From positions 1-43,062 of the forward strand of contig JAEYXQ010000175.1 in NCBI GenBank assembly GCA_023431205.1: a stretch of 43,062 bases of DNA, in the 5' to 3' direction. The position numbers were made by a program, and so were the translations under genes. The notes beneath the pieces are model-generated. The model was not told where the DNA came from. It saw only the letters and a program-made list of their open reading frames with translations, and ran no database searches. Position 1 is the stretch's first letter; each line of letters starts with the position of its first letter. This document shows, piece by piece, positions 16,421-23,701 of this stretch. This DNA comes from Pseudomonadota bacterium (GTDB lineage Bacteria > Pseudomonadota > Alphaproteobacteria > Rhizobiales > Devosiaceae).

Positions 16421-18943
16421 ATGACCATGCCCTCGACCTACCGTGCCCTGGATCTCAGCGGCGCCTTCGACCTGACCTCACCCGCCCGCCAGGACCTTGC
16501 GCTGCCGATCACGCTGCCGGGCGACGTCCATGCCGCTCTGCTCGCCGCTGGCGAGATTCCCGATCCCTGTTGGGGCGAGAACGAGAAGACGGTGATGTGG
16601 GTCAACGAGGTCCCCTGGTCGGTCGAGCGCCGCTTCACCGCTACCGAGGCAGACATTGACGGCTATCTCACCCTGACCCTGTCCGAGGTGGACTGCATCG
16701 CCACCATCCGGCTCAATGGTGACATGGTGGCCGAGACCGACAACAGCTTCGTCCGCCACGATATCGACGTTACCGGCAAGGTTCGGGCCGGCGAGAACAC
16801 CCTGCGCATAGACTTCGCCGTTGCCCCCGACGTTGCCAGGGCCCGCGCCGACGCCCATCCCTTCCCGATCCCGTTCACCAAGAACTACCAGACCAACGGG
16901 CTCAAGGGCATCCACATGAACTTCATCCGCAAGGCCGCGTGCCATGCGGGGTGGGATTGGGGCATCTGCCTCATGCCCATTGGCGTCTACGGCACCATGA
17001 GTCTCAGGAAGTCACGCCTCGCCCGCCAGGAGAGCGTTCAGGTCGATCAGCTTCATGGCGAGAACTCGGTCGAACTCTCGATCAGGACGCGCCTTTTTGC
17101 CTTCGCCGCCGGCGAAGTGGAACTCCGGCACACGATCGATGGGCAGGTGATCACCGACGCCGTGGCGGTAGAGAAGGGCGAGAACCTCGTCGTCCACACC
17201 GTAACCATCCGCAATCCGAAGCTGTGGTGGCCGGCAGGGCAGGGCGAGCAGCCGCTCTATGAACTGACCACCGATCTCGAAGGCGAGGTTACCACCCGCA
17301 AGGTCGGCCTGCGCCACCTCGAGTGGGTGGTCGAGCCCGACGAGATCGATCACACCTTCAAGTGCCGCATCAACGGTCGCGACATCACCATGATGGGCGC
17401 CAACTGGATACCGGCTGATGCCATCCCTTCCCGCATCACGCCGACGGTCATTCGTGACCTGCTCGACAGCGCCAAGGCGGCCAACATGAACATGCTCCGC
17501 ATCTGGGGCGGCGGCCAGTACGAGCCCGATTTCTTCTACGACCTTTGCGACGAACTCGGCATCCTCATCTGGCACGACTTCATGTTCGCCTGCATGAGCT
17601 ATCCGTCCAACCGCGAGTTCCTCAGGAGCGTGGAACTGGAAGTCACCCAGCAGGTGCGCCGGCTGTCGCACCATGCCTCGATCGCCCTGTGGTGCGGTGA
17701 CAACGAGGTCATCGGCTCGCTCGACTGGTACCCCGAGACCCGAGCCGACAAGGAGCGCTATATCGCCAACTACGACCGGCTGAACTCCATGCTCCACCGG
17801 ATCGTCGAGGACGAGGATCCGGTTCGCCGCTTCTGGCCGTCCTCGCCGTCGCTCGGCTACATGGACTTCTCCGACGGCTGGCACTCCGACACCCGTGGCG
17901 ACCTGCACTACTGGGACGTCTGGCACTCGGCCAAGAGCTTCGAGGCCTACCGCACCGTCAATCCGCGCTTTGCCTCCGAGTTCGGCTTCCAGAGTTTCAC
18001 CTCGATAAACGTGGCGAGAACCTTCGCCAGCGAAGAAGACCTCAACCCGTCCTCGCCGGTGATGGAGAACCACCAGCGCAATGCCGGTGGCAACGCCCGC
18101 ATCCTCGAGACGATGACGCGCTACTTCCGCTTCCCGCGCGACTTCGACCAGATGGTGTTCCTGTCCCAGATCCAGCAGGGCCTCGCCATCAAGACCGCCA
18201 TCGAATACTGGCGCTCCACCAAGCCGCGCTGCATGGGCACACTCTACTGGCAGATCAACGACATCTGGCCCGTGGCGTCCTGGTCGAGCCTCGACTATGG
18301 CGGGCAGTGGAAGCTGATGCACTACATGGCCCGCCGCTTCTACTATCCGGTCAACGTGGTCGCGGTGCCGCGCCAGAACGAGGTGCCTACCAACACCCGC
18401 GGCACGCCGGTCGAAGGCGCCCCGCCCGACTTCATCGAGCTGCGCGCCATCAACGACACCGGAGCGCCGGTGTCGATCAAGCTCGAGGTTCGCGCCGTCA
18501 AGGTCGGTGGTGGCGAGCGGGTGGTCTTCACCGGCAACACTGCTGTCGGCGCCGACGCAGCCGTCGCGGTAACGTCGCTGCCCTATGGGGAGATCGCCGC
18601 TGACGAGTTCCTGTATTTCGTCTGGTCCGATGCGAACGGCAGCGTGCTTGGCAGCAACGACTACTTCCCCAAGCCCTACAAGGCCTACGAGCTGTCCCGC
18701 CCGGTTGTCACCGGCTCGCTCGCAGACCGAAACGGCAAGGTGGTGCTGACGCTGGAGACCGACAAGCCGGCCTTTTTCACCACCGCCACGGTGGATGCGC
18801 CAGGCTACTTCTCCGACAATGCCATCACCCTGGTGCCCGGGCAGATCACCGAGCTCACCTTCGTGCCCCGCCATGGGGCGGCCGTCACGGCGGCGGAGCT
18901 GGCCGAGAGCCTCACGATCCGCAACCTTGCGGAGACGTTCTAG
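16421..18943 (+). CDS. Beta-mannosidase, glycoside hydrolase family 2
   Basis: An 840-aa GH2 enzyme. The N-terminal sugar-binding/jelly-roll domain (about 1-190) includes the beta-mannosidase hallmark AGWDWG. An Ig-like domain follows (about 190-300), then the TIM barrel (about 305-640) with acid/base Glu429 (LWCGDNE) and nucleophile Glu520 (SEFGFQS), and C-terminal beta domains. It would release terminal beta-mannose from mannan or glycan oligosaccharides. No signal peptide is present, so the substrate must be imported, yet no sugar transporter is adjacent. ATG 16421 is supported by CGGAGCC upstream; ATG 16427 is 6 nt further in. A perfect 13-bp hairpin follows the stop, which points to a single-gene transcript. 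Confidence 0.93.
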   Translation: MTMPSTYRALDLSGAFDLTSPARQDLALPITLPGDVHAALLAAGEIPDPCWGENEKTVMWVNEVPWSVERRFTATEADIDGYLTLTLSEVDCIATIRLNGDMVAETDNSFVRHDIDVTGKVRAGENTLRIDFAVAPDVARARADAHPFPIPFTKNYQTNGLKGIHMNFIRKAACHAGWDWGICLMPIGVYGTMSLRKSRLARQESVQVDQLHGENSVELSIRTRLFAFAAGEVELRHTIDGQVITDAVAVEKGENLVVHTVTIRNPKLWWPAGQGEQPLYELTTDLEGEVTTRKVGLRHLEWVVEPDEIDHTFKCRINGRDITMMGANWIPADAIPSRITPTVIRDLLDSAKAANMNMLRIWGGGQYEPDFFYDLCDELGILIWHDFMFACMSYPSNREFLRSVELEVTQQVRRLSHHASIALWCGDNEVIGSLDWYPETRADKERYIANYDRLNSMLHRIVEDEDPVRRFWPSSPSLGYMDFSDGWHSDTRGDLHYWDVWHSAKSFEAYRTVNPRFASEFGFQSFTSINVARTFASEEDLNPSSPVMENHQRNAGGNARILETMTRYFRFPRDFDQMVFLSQIQQGLAIKTAIEYWRSTKPRCMGTLYWQINDIWPVASWSSLDYGGQWKLMHYMARRFYYPVNVVAVPRQNEVPTNTRGTPVEGAPPDFIELRAINDTGAPVSIKLEVRAVKVGGGERVVFTGNTAVGADAAVAVTSLPYGEIAADEFLYFVWSDANGSVLGSNDYFPKPYKAYELSRPVVTGSLADRNGKVVLTLETDKPAFFTTATVDAPGYFSDNAITLVPGQITELTFVPRHGAAVTAAELAESLTIRNLAETF

Positions 18944-18956
18944 TCTTTCCATACAA

Positions 18957-18992
18957 GATGCCGCCGCTGCGATTGACACCAGCGGCGGCATC
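18957..18992 (+). terminator. Strong hairpin after the beta-mannosidase gene
   Basis: GATGCCGCCGCTG (18957-18969) and CAGCGGCGGCATC (18980-18992) form a perfect 13-bp stem with a 10-nt loop, beginning 14 nt after the stop. There is no real T tract, so it may stabilise the 3' end or act with Rho. The in-frame ATG at 18958 lies in this stem, which argues against it as the start of the next gene. Confidence 0.55.
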
Positions 18993-19047
18993 CTCCAACC
19001 CTACCAATGCCGGCCCTTTTCCACCTCCGCCGGCATTCGGACCTGTC

Positions 19048-19962
19048 ATGCCACCTGCCTTCGTGCCTCCCGAGGAGCGCCGTCTTCTCGGTATCGGGCT
19101 CGCGCTCGCCTCCTATTTCATGTTCACCGGCATCGACAGCTCGGCCAAATGGCTGGGACTGGCCGGCATTCCGGCAATGCAGGTGGTGTTCATGCGGTAC
19201 GTCCTCCACCTCGGGCTGACTGCCGGCATCAACCTGCCGACCATGGGCACCGCGCTGTTCCGTACCGCGAGCCTCAAGGTGCAGGTGCTGCGCGCGGCCA
19301 TGCTGCTCGGGGCCACCACGTCCAACTTCGTGGCTGTCCTCTATTTGCCGCTGACGGTCACCGGCGCCATCGCCTTCACCATGCCGCTGTTCATCTGCGC
19401 CCTGTCGGTGCCGATGCTGGGGGAGTCGGTGGGCTGGCGCCGCTGGGCAGCCATCGCCGTCGGCTTCCTCGGCGTGCTGATCATCGTCCGGCCGGGCTCC
19501 GAGGCCTTCCACCCGGCGGCGCTGCTGTGTCTCGCCGGTGCGCTGTTCTCCGCCTTCTACTTCCTGCTGACCCGGCGCATGGCCGGGCGCGACTCCGCGG
19601 CAACGCAGCAGTTCTATGTCGGTCTTTGCGCGACGGTCGTGCTGGCGCCAGTGGCGCTGCCCGGCTGGACCTGGCCCTCCGATCCGGCGACCTGGGTGGC
19701 CTTCTTCACCGTCGGCCTGTTCGGCTTCGTCGGCCACCAGCTGTCCACCGTGGCGCTGGGCTACGCCCCGGCTTCCGTGCTGGCGCCGTTTTCCTACCTC
19801 CAGATCCTGTTCATGGCCGCCTCGAGCTGGCTGATCTTCGCCCAACCACCTGACATCTGGCTCTATCTCGGCGCCCCCATCGTCATCGCCAGCGGCCTCT
19901 ACATCTGGCTGCGCGAGCGCAAGCTCGCCAGGCCCGTCACACCAGTGGCGGAGCTGCGCTAG
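19048..19962 (+). CDS. EamA/DMT-superfamily transporter
   Basis: A 304-aa integral membrane protein with ten predicted helices arranged as two EamA repeats (about 15-145 and 155-290). The short basic C-terminus (LRERKLARP) and the helix pattern fit the RhaT/YdcZ-like drug/metabolite transporter superfamily; the substrate is unknown. The ATG at 19048 is chosen because the longer N-terminus from 18958 would start inside a terminator-like hairpin and add a proline-rich segment unlike the family. The stop TAG shares the tetranucleotide CTAG with the stop of the convergent ccdB-like gene. Confidence 0.88.
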   Translation: MPPAFVPPEERRLLGIGLALASYFMFTGIDSSAKWLGLAGIPAMQVVFMRYVLHLGLTAGINLPTMGTALFRTASLKVQVLRAAMLLGATTSNFVAVLYLPLTVTGAIAFTMPLFICALSVPMLGESVGWRRWAAIAVGFLGVLIIVRPGSEAFHPAALLCLAGALFSAFYFLLTRRMAGRDSAATQQFYVGLCATVVLAPVALPGWTWPSDPATWVAFFTVGLFGFVGHQLSTVALGYAPASVLAPFSYLQILFMAASSWLIFAQPPDIWLYLGAPIVIASGLYIWLRERKLARPVTPVAELR

Positions 19963-20255
19963 ATTCCATGCAGGATAAGGTCCAGCGCGCGGCTGATCCG
20001 GTGGTCGAGATGCCGCAGCGATCCGATCACCGGACCGATTGATGCAAGAGGCGTAGCGCCCATGTACTGGGTGACCAGCAGGTAGGTCTCCCCATCGAAT
20101 GCGATGCCCGGGTTCAAGTGTCGGCTTGGGGCCGGCGCATCTTCAGGGCGCATCAGCGGGATAACCACCCTGGTGTTCAGCTGCGACAGGGTGTCGGCCT
20201 GGATGTTCACATACAGGTACCCGTCGGTTCCCGCGTGAACATCATACTGTGCCAT
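19959..20255 (-). CDS. ccdB: CcdB-type toxin of a chromosomal toxin-antitoxin pair
   Basis: A 98-aa protein with CcdB family features: a beta-rich N-terminus (YDVHAGTDGYLYVNIQAD), the TRVVIPL core strand, TYLLVTQYMGATP, and the C-terminal helix ending in LDLILHGI. CcdB poisons DNA gyrase through GyrA. The plasmid F toxin ends in Trp-Gly-Ile, which matters for killing; here the equivalent is His96-Gly97-Ile98. As I recall, several chromosomal homologues also lack the Trp. The ATG overlaps the antitoxin stop (TGATG), the usual ccdAB arrangement. The stop shares CTAG with the EamA gene. Whether it is toxic is not known from sequence. Confidence 0.85.
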   Translation of the reverse strand: MAQYDVHAGTDGYLYVNIQADTLSQLNTRVVIPLMRPEDAPAPSRHLNPGIAFDGETYLLVTQYMGATPLASIGPVIGSLRHLDHRISRALDLILHGI

Positions 20256-20485
20256 CAGAACGGCCGGTACTTGGCCAAAGGCAGACCCTTCTGCTCAACC
20301 CACTCGTTGGAGCTGCGGATCGCTTCGGCATTCTCCTCGGCCCAGATGCGGGCCATCTGCTCGCGCTCGTCCGGGGACATCCGGGCGCGCTCGGCGCGGA
20401 ACTGATCCAATGGGAGATCAAGATAGCGCTTGAGCCGCTCGCGGGCCTCTGCATCCCGATCAACATGCTTTGCGGGTGTAGCCAT
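20255..20485 (-). CDS. ccdA: CcdA-type antitoxin with divergent N-terminus
   Basis: A 76-aa protein. The C-terminal half (WAEENAEAIRSSNEWVEQKG then LPLAKYRPF) matches the toxin-binding tail of CcdA proteins, with the pattern WxxENxEAIxxxNxxVExxG and a final RxF. The N-terminal half (residues 1-45) is highly charged and predicted helical, and I cannot recognise the ribbon-helix-helix DNA-binding segment normally seen in CcdA. The ATG at 20485 has an excellent ribosome site (AGGAGG, 5-nt spacing), so the longer open frame upstream is not used. It is co-transcribed with ccdB (1-nt overlap). It would neutralise the toxin and, if it still binds DNA, repress the operon. Confidence 0.82.
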   Translation of the reverse strand: MATPAKHVDRDAEARERLKRYLDLPLDQFRAERARMSPDEREQMARIWAEENAEAIRSSNEWVEQKGLPLAKYRPF

Positions 20486-20495
20486 TGTGGCCTCC

Positions 20496-20533
20496 TGAGG
20501 CACCAGAATAGGCCTCACCGCACTGCAGTTCAA
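20496..20533 (-). promoter_or_regulatory. Predicted ccdAB promoter with overlapping palindrome
   Basis: On the minus strand, TTGAAC (20533-20528) and TATTCT (20510-20505) are separated by exactly 17 nt, a good sigma-70-type promoter. The predicted start lies near 20498, about 13 nt before the ccdA ATG. The -35 box overlaps the stop codon of the upstream NADH dehydrogenase gene. TGAGGC (20496-20501) and GCCTCA (20512-20517) form a perfect 6-bp inverted repeat spanning the -10 box, placed as an autorepression operator would be. Confidence 0.6.
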
Positions 20534-21819
20534 TCGCCGCCCTCAGTGACTTCCTTGATCGGCTCTCGCTTGTCGGCGTCGCCCTGGGTGATCAGGCGCG
20601 AGCTGCGCTGGCCGGACAGGTAGATCCACAGCCAGCTCATGGCCACGAACAGCCGGTTCTTGAGGTCGATCAGGAAGTAGATGTGGGCAATCCCCCACAC
20701 CCACCAGGCAACCCAGCCCGTCAGGCGGATCCAGCCGAAGTCGATCACCGCCGCGCGGCGGCCGATGGTGGCAAGATCGCCCTTGTGCCCGTAGCGGAAG
20801 GGCAGGGGCTCGGTGCTGCCGGCGAGACGGGCGCGGATCACTTTCGCCCCGTGCTTGCCGGCCTGCTTGGCCGCATCGCCGATGCCCGGCACCGGCTTGC
20901 CGTCGGGCCGGGTCATGGCGGCCGTGTCCCCGACCACGAAGATCTCGGGATGCCCCGGCACCGTCAGGTCCGGGTTCACCTTGACCCGCCCGGCCTTGTC
21001 CGCTTCGGCGCCGAGCCACTGTGCCGCCGGCGAGGCCTGGACTCCCGCCGCCCAGATGATGGTCTCGGTGTCGAGGCGCGTGTCGCCATAGCTCAGCCCA
21101 TCGGCGTCGATGCCGGTGACGGGCTGGCCCAGCACCACTTCGACGCCCCGGCGGCGCAGCGCGCCGAGTGCATAGTCCGACAGCTCCTCGCGGAAATTGC
21201 CCAGCACCTTCGGAGCGGCCTCGATCAGCACCACGCGTGCCTTGCCCGGATTGGCGTGCCGGAACTGCCCCTTCAGCGCCTCCTGCGCCAGTTCCATGAT
21301 GGCCCCGGCCATTTCGACGCCGGTAGGGCCAGCGCCGATGATGGCGAAGGTCAGCAGCGCCTGGCGCTTCTGCGGGTCCGGTTCGCGCTCCGCGGCCTCG
21401 AAGGCCAGCAGCAGTTTGCGGCGGATGGTGGTGGCGTCTTCGAGCGTCTTGAGCCCCGGCGCATGGGCCTCCCAGGCGTCCTGCCCGAAATAGGCGTGCC
21501 GGGCCCCTGTGCCGATGATCAGGCTGTCATACGTTACCGTTGAGCCGTCTTCGAGCAGAACGGCGCTACGTTTCGTGTCGATTCCGGTAACCGTTGCAAG
21601 GATGGTGGTGACATCGCGCCGCCCGCGCAGAATGTGGCGGATCGGCCAGGCGATTTCCGAGGTCGCCAGGGCCGCCGTCGCCACCTGGTAGAGCAGCGGC
21701 TGGAACAGGTGGTGGTTGCGGCGGTCGATCAGCGTGATCTCGACCGGGGCGCCCTCCAGCGCCTGCGCTGCCCTGAGGCCGCCGAAGCCGCCGCCGACGA
21801 TTACCACCCGATGTGCCAT
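20530..21819 (-). CDS. ndh: Type II NADH:quinone dehydrogenase (NDH-2)
   Basis: A 429-aa FAD flavoprotein. The FAD-binding motif is VVIVGGGFGGLRAAQ (about 4-18) and the NADH-binding motif FAIIGAGPTGVEMAGAI is at about 160-176. The second FAD motif is near EIFVVGDTAA (about 290). The C-terminal hydrophobic part (WVAWWVWGIAHIYFLIDLKN) anchors it to the membrane face. NDH-2 passes electrons from NADH to quinone without pumping protons. ATG 21819 is chosen because the family begins directly at the Rossmann motif and a GGGGGTGCGG sequence precedes it. The frame stays open for about 400 nt upstream, but that stretch overlaps the FGGY kinase gene in another frame and is a shadow. Confidence 0.93.
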   Translation of the reverse strand: MAHRVVIVGGGFGGLRAAQALEGAPVEITLIDRRNHHLFQPLLYQVATAALATSEIAWPIRHILRGRRDVTTILATVTGIDTKRSAVLLEDGSTVTYDSLIIGTGARHAYFGQDAWEAHAPGLKTLEDATTIRRKLLLAFEAAEREPDPQKRQALLTFAIIGAGPTGVEMAGAIMELAQEALKGQFRHANPGKARVVLIEAAPKVLGNFREELSDYALGALRRRGVEVVLGQPVTGIDADGLSYGDTRLDTETIIWAAGVQASPAAQWLGAEADKAGRVKVNPDLTVPGHPEIFVVGDTAAMTRPDGKPVPGIGDAAKQAGKHGAKVIRARLAGSTEPLPFRYGHKGDLATIGRRAAVIDFGWIRLTGWVAWWVWGIAHIYFLIDLKNRLFVAMSWLWIYLSGQRSSRLITQGDADKREPIKEVTEGGD

Positions 21820-21875
21820 CCGCACCCCCGTTTTGCGTTGAAGCTGCCCGCTTCGCGGCCGGGGTGCAACCTGCC

Positions 21876-23234
21876 TCAGCGGACCCGTTCCCGCCAGCGG
21901 GCGGCATAGGCCGCAAAGCTGTCCGCCGCCAAGGGTTCCACCGCGACGCCCGGCTGCGCCGAACCGGCCCTGGGGTCGAACAGCATGGCGGCGCCGAGGC
22001 TGGTGCCCGTGGCATCGCCCGAGGCGAACACCGGGACCCCGACCAGTTGCGCCAGCGCCGCGGCATAGAGCCGGTTGCGCGCCAGCGGACCCTCGATGGT
22101 CACGGTCCGCCCCTTGCCGCAAAGCCCGATCGCCGCCTCGGTGACCAGGGCGAGATAGAGCGAGGTCGCCGCCGTGCGCTCGCCGGCGGACAGCGTCTCC
22201 GCCGCAACCGTCCATTCGCCGGCCCGCTGCGGGAATGGCCCCACCCCCGGCACGAACCCGGGCAAGACCTGCACGTCTCCGGCAAGCACACGCGCAACCT
22301 CGTCTGCCGTGGGCTCGACCGCTCCGGGCGCCAGGAGATCGAATTCGCGCCCGCCCATGAACCGCGCCGTCGGCACCGGCCGACCGAAGGCATCCACATT
22401 GGCAAGGCTGTCCCGCGCCGGATCGAGCCGGTCGGTGGGCCCGCCCACCGTCATGGTGATGGTCCAGGTGCCGCTCGACACAATGGTGAACGGCGTTTCG
22501 AGCGCCCCCAGATGCGGAACCAGAGAGGCGTTGGAGTCGTGGATACCGCAGGTCACCGGCGTGCTTGCAGCCAGCCCGAGTTCCGCCGCCAGTTCCGGCA
22601 ACAGCGTCCCCAGCACCGAGGCTGCCGGCTCAATCTGGGGGAACAACCCGCTCCAGCCCTGGCGCTCCACCAGGCTCGACAGCCTGCCCTGGTTCGGCGC
22701 CCACAGGTCGGTATGGCAGCCCAGCGACGTCACTTCGCTGGCCTTCACCCCCGTCAGCCGCCACGCCCAGTACTGCGGGTAGGGCAGGATCTCGGTGACC
22801 GTCGCGAAGCTGTCGGCAAAGCGCCGCGACTGCCAGAACAGCTGCGCGCCCAGATTGAGTCCGTTCGGCAGGTGCGGCGACAGGGTTTCGGCAAAATCCG
22901 GGCGCGCCGCCGCATAGTCGGCCGCCGTCTCCTCTGGCCCGGTGTGCTCATAGTCCAGCACCGGCAGCGCCAGCCGATCGCCGTTCAGCAGCGCCGCCGT
23001 GGCCCCGTGGGTGGTGATGGAGATGCCGTCGATCCCGTGCTCGGCTCCAAGCGCATGGAGGCTGCCGCAGATGAAGTCCCACAGCCGGTCCACGTCGGCA
23101 TGAGGGTACACCCCGTCCTTCAGCGGCGCGTTCGGGGTCGAGCGCACCGCCACCTGCTGCCCGTCCCGGATCAGCACCACCTTGGCATTGGTCTTGCCGA
23201 TGTCGATCACGGCGATGCGGCTGGGCAGGGTCAT
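21876..23234 (-). CDS. FGGY-family carbohydrate kinase
   Basis: A 452-aa sugar kinase. The phosphate-1 ATPase motif IDIGKTNAKVV (about 9-19) opens the first FGGY_N domain. The sugar-binding region includes THGATAALL. The second domain carries SSGTWTITMTVGG and the adenosine-binding region near TSLGAAMLF. FGGY kinases phosphorylate L-rhamnulose, L-fuculose, xylulose, glycerol and similar substrates. The GKTNAK form and length resemble the rhamnulokinase/fuculokinase-like branch, but the substrate is not assigned. ATG 23234 is preferred over 23255 because GGAGGAG lies 5 nt upstream. No sugar transporter or isomerase is adjacent. A 12-bp palindrome lies 57-68 nt upstream. Confidence 0.85.
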   Translation of the reverse strand: MTLPSRIAVIDIGKTNAKVVLIRDGQQVAVRSTPNAPLKDGVYPHADVDRLWDFICGSLHALGAEHGIDGISITTHGATAALLNGDRLALPVLDYEHTGPEETAADYAAARPDFAETLSPHLPNGLNLGAQLFWQSRRFADSFATVTEILPYPQYWAWRLTGVKASEVTSLGCHTDLWAPNQGRLSSLVERQGWSGLFPQIEPAASVLGTLLPELAAELGLAASTPVTCGIHDSNASLVPHLGALETPFTIVSSGTWTITMTVGGPTDRLDPARDSLANVDAFGRPVPTARFMGGREFDLLAPGAVEPTADEVARVLAGDVQVLPGFVPGVGPFPQRAGEWTVAAETLSAGERTAATSLYLALVTEAAIGLCGKGRTVTIEGPLARNRLYAAALAQLVGVPVFASGDATGTSLGAAMLFDPRAGSAQPGVAVEPLAADSFAAYAARWRERVR

Positions 23235-23290
23235 GACGGCTCCTCCAGGGGTCACCGCCGCTTAGCCGATCCCCCGGCCCGGCGCCAGCG

Positions 23291-23302
23291 CTGACATGTC
23301 AG
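23291..23302. promoter_or_regulatory. Perfect 12-bp palindrome upstream of the FGGY kinase
   Basis: CTGACATGTCAG is fully self-complementary, and the symmetry continues by GC on each side after one mismatch. It lies between the upstream small gene and the kinase start on the minus strand, a plausible operator position for a sugar-responsive repressor. No promoter is evident around it. Confidence 0.35.
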
Positions 23303-23315
23303 TGCCGCCGCGGGC

Positions 23316-23531
23316 TCAGGTCCATTTGTGCCCTGAGGCGCTCGGCCGCTTGAAGATGTCGTGCAGCGCCAGCAGCACCGCCATGTGCAGGCGCTCCGGC
23401 GTGCCCGGATCCTTGAGGCACTTGACCTTGGACGAGACGGTGAACCGCGCGTCACCGCTGGTGCCGCTGGCTGTGAACCACAGGAATTGCGTCGCGCTGT
23501 CATACTTGGCGTCGACGATCCGAAACTGCAC
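23316..23531 (-). CDS. Small hypothetical protein (71 aa)
   Basis: I do not recognise this gene. The GTG at 23531 has a good ribosome site (AGGTGAG, 3-nt spacing) and gives a 71-aa protein starting QFRIVDAKYDSATQFLWF after the initiator. It is a short beta-rich N-terminus with alternating polar and aromatic residues, a central TVSSKVKCLKD segment and a helical LHMAVLLALHDIFKRP stretch. An upstream in-frame start (23579) would add a basic tail. It is divergent from dusA and precedes the FGGY kinase by about 80 nt on the same strand. Codon choice looks like its neighbours. Domain-like composition and the ribosome site support it as real. Confidence 0.55.
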   Translation of the reverse strand: MQFRIVDAKYDSATQFLWFTASGTSGDARFTVSSKVKCLKDPGTPERLHMAVLLALHDIFKRPSASGHKWT

Positions 23532-23701
23532 GTCCTCACCTCGAAAGCGTCCGGGCCTGCGCCCAGCCAGAAGAGGCATCGTCCTCTATGGTTCCCGAGT
23601 ATGGTCAAAGCTCCGTGGCTGGCAATGGACTGCGTGGGCCGGAACGACTATGTCCTGCCCATACGCCGCAGGCATCACCTCCGAAGCGCGAAGCACCAGC
23701 C

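Noticed and set aside
18958..19047. Upstream ATG giving a longer EamA transporter
   Set aside because: It lies inside a perfect 13-bp hairpin and adds a Pro-rich tail not seen in the family.
21820..22215. N-terminal extension of the NADH dehydrogenase frame
   Set aside because: It overlaps the FGGY kinase in another frame and carries no family sequence; the Rossmann motif starts right after ATG 21819.
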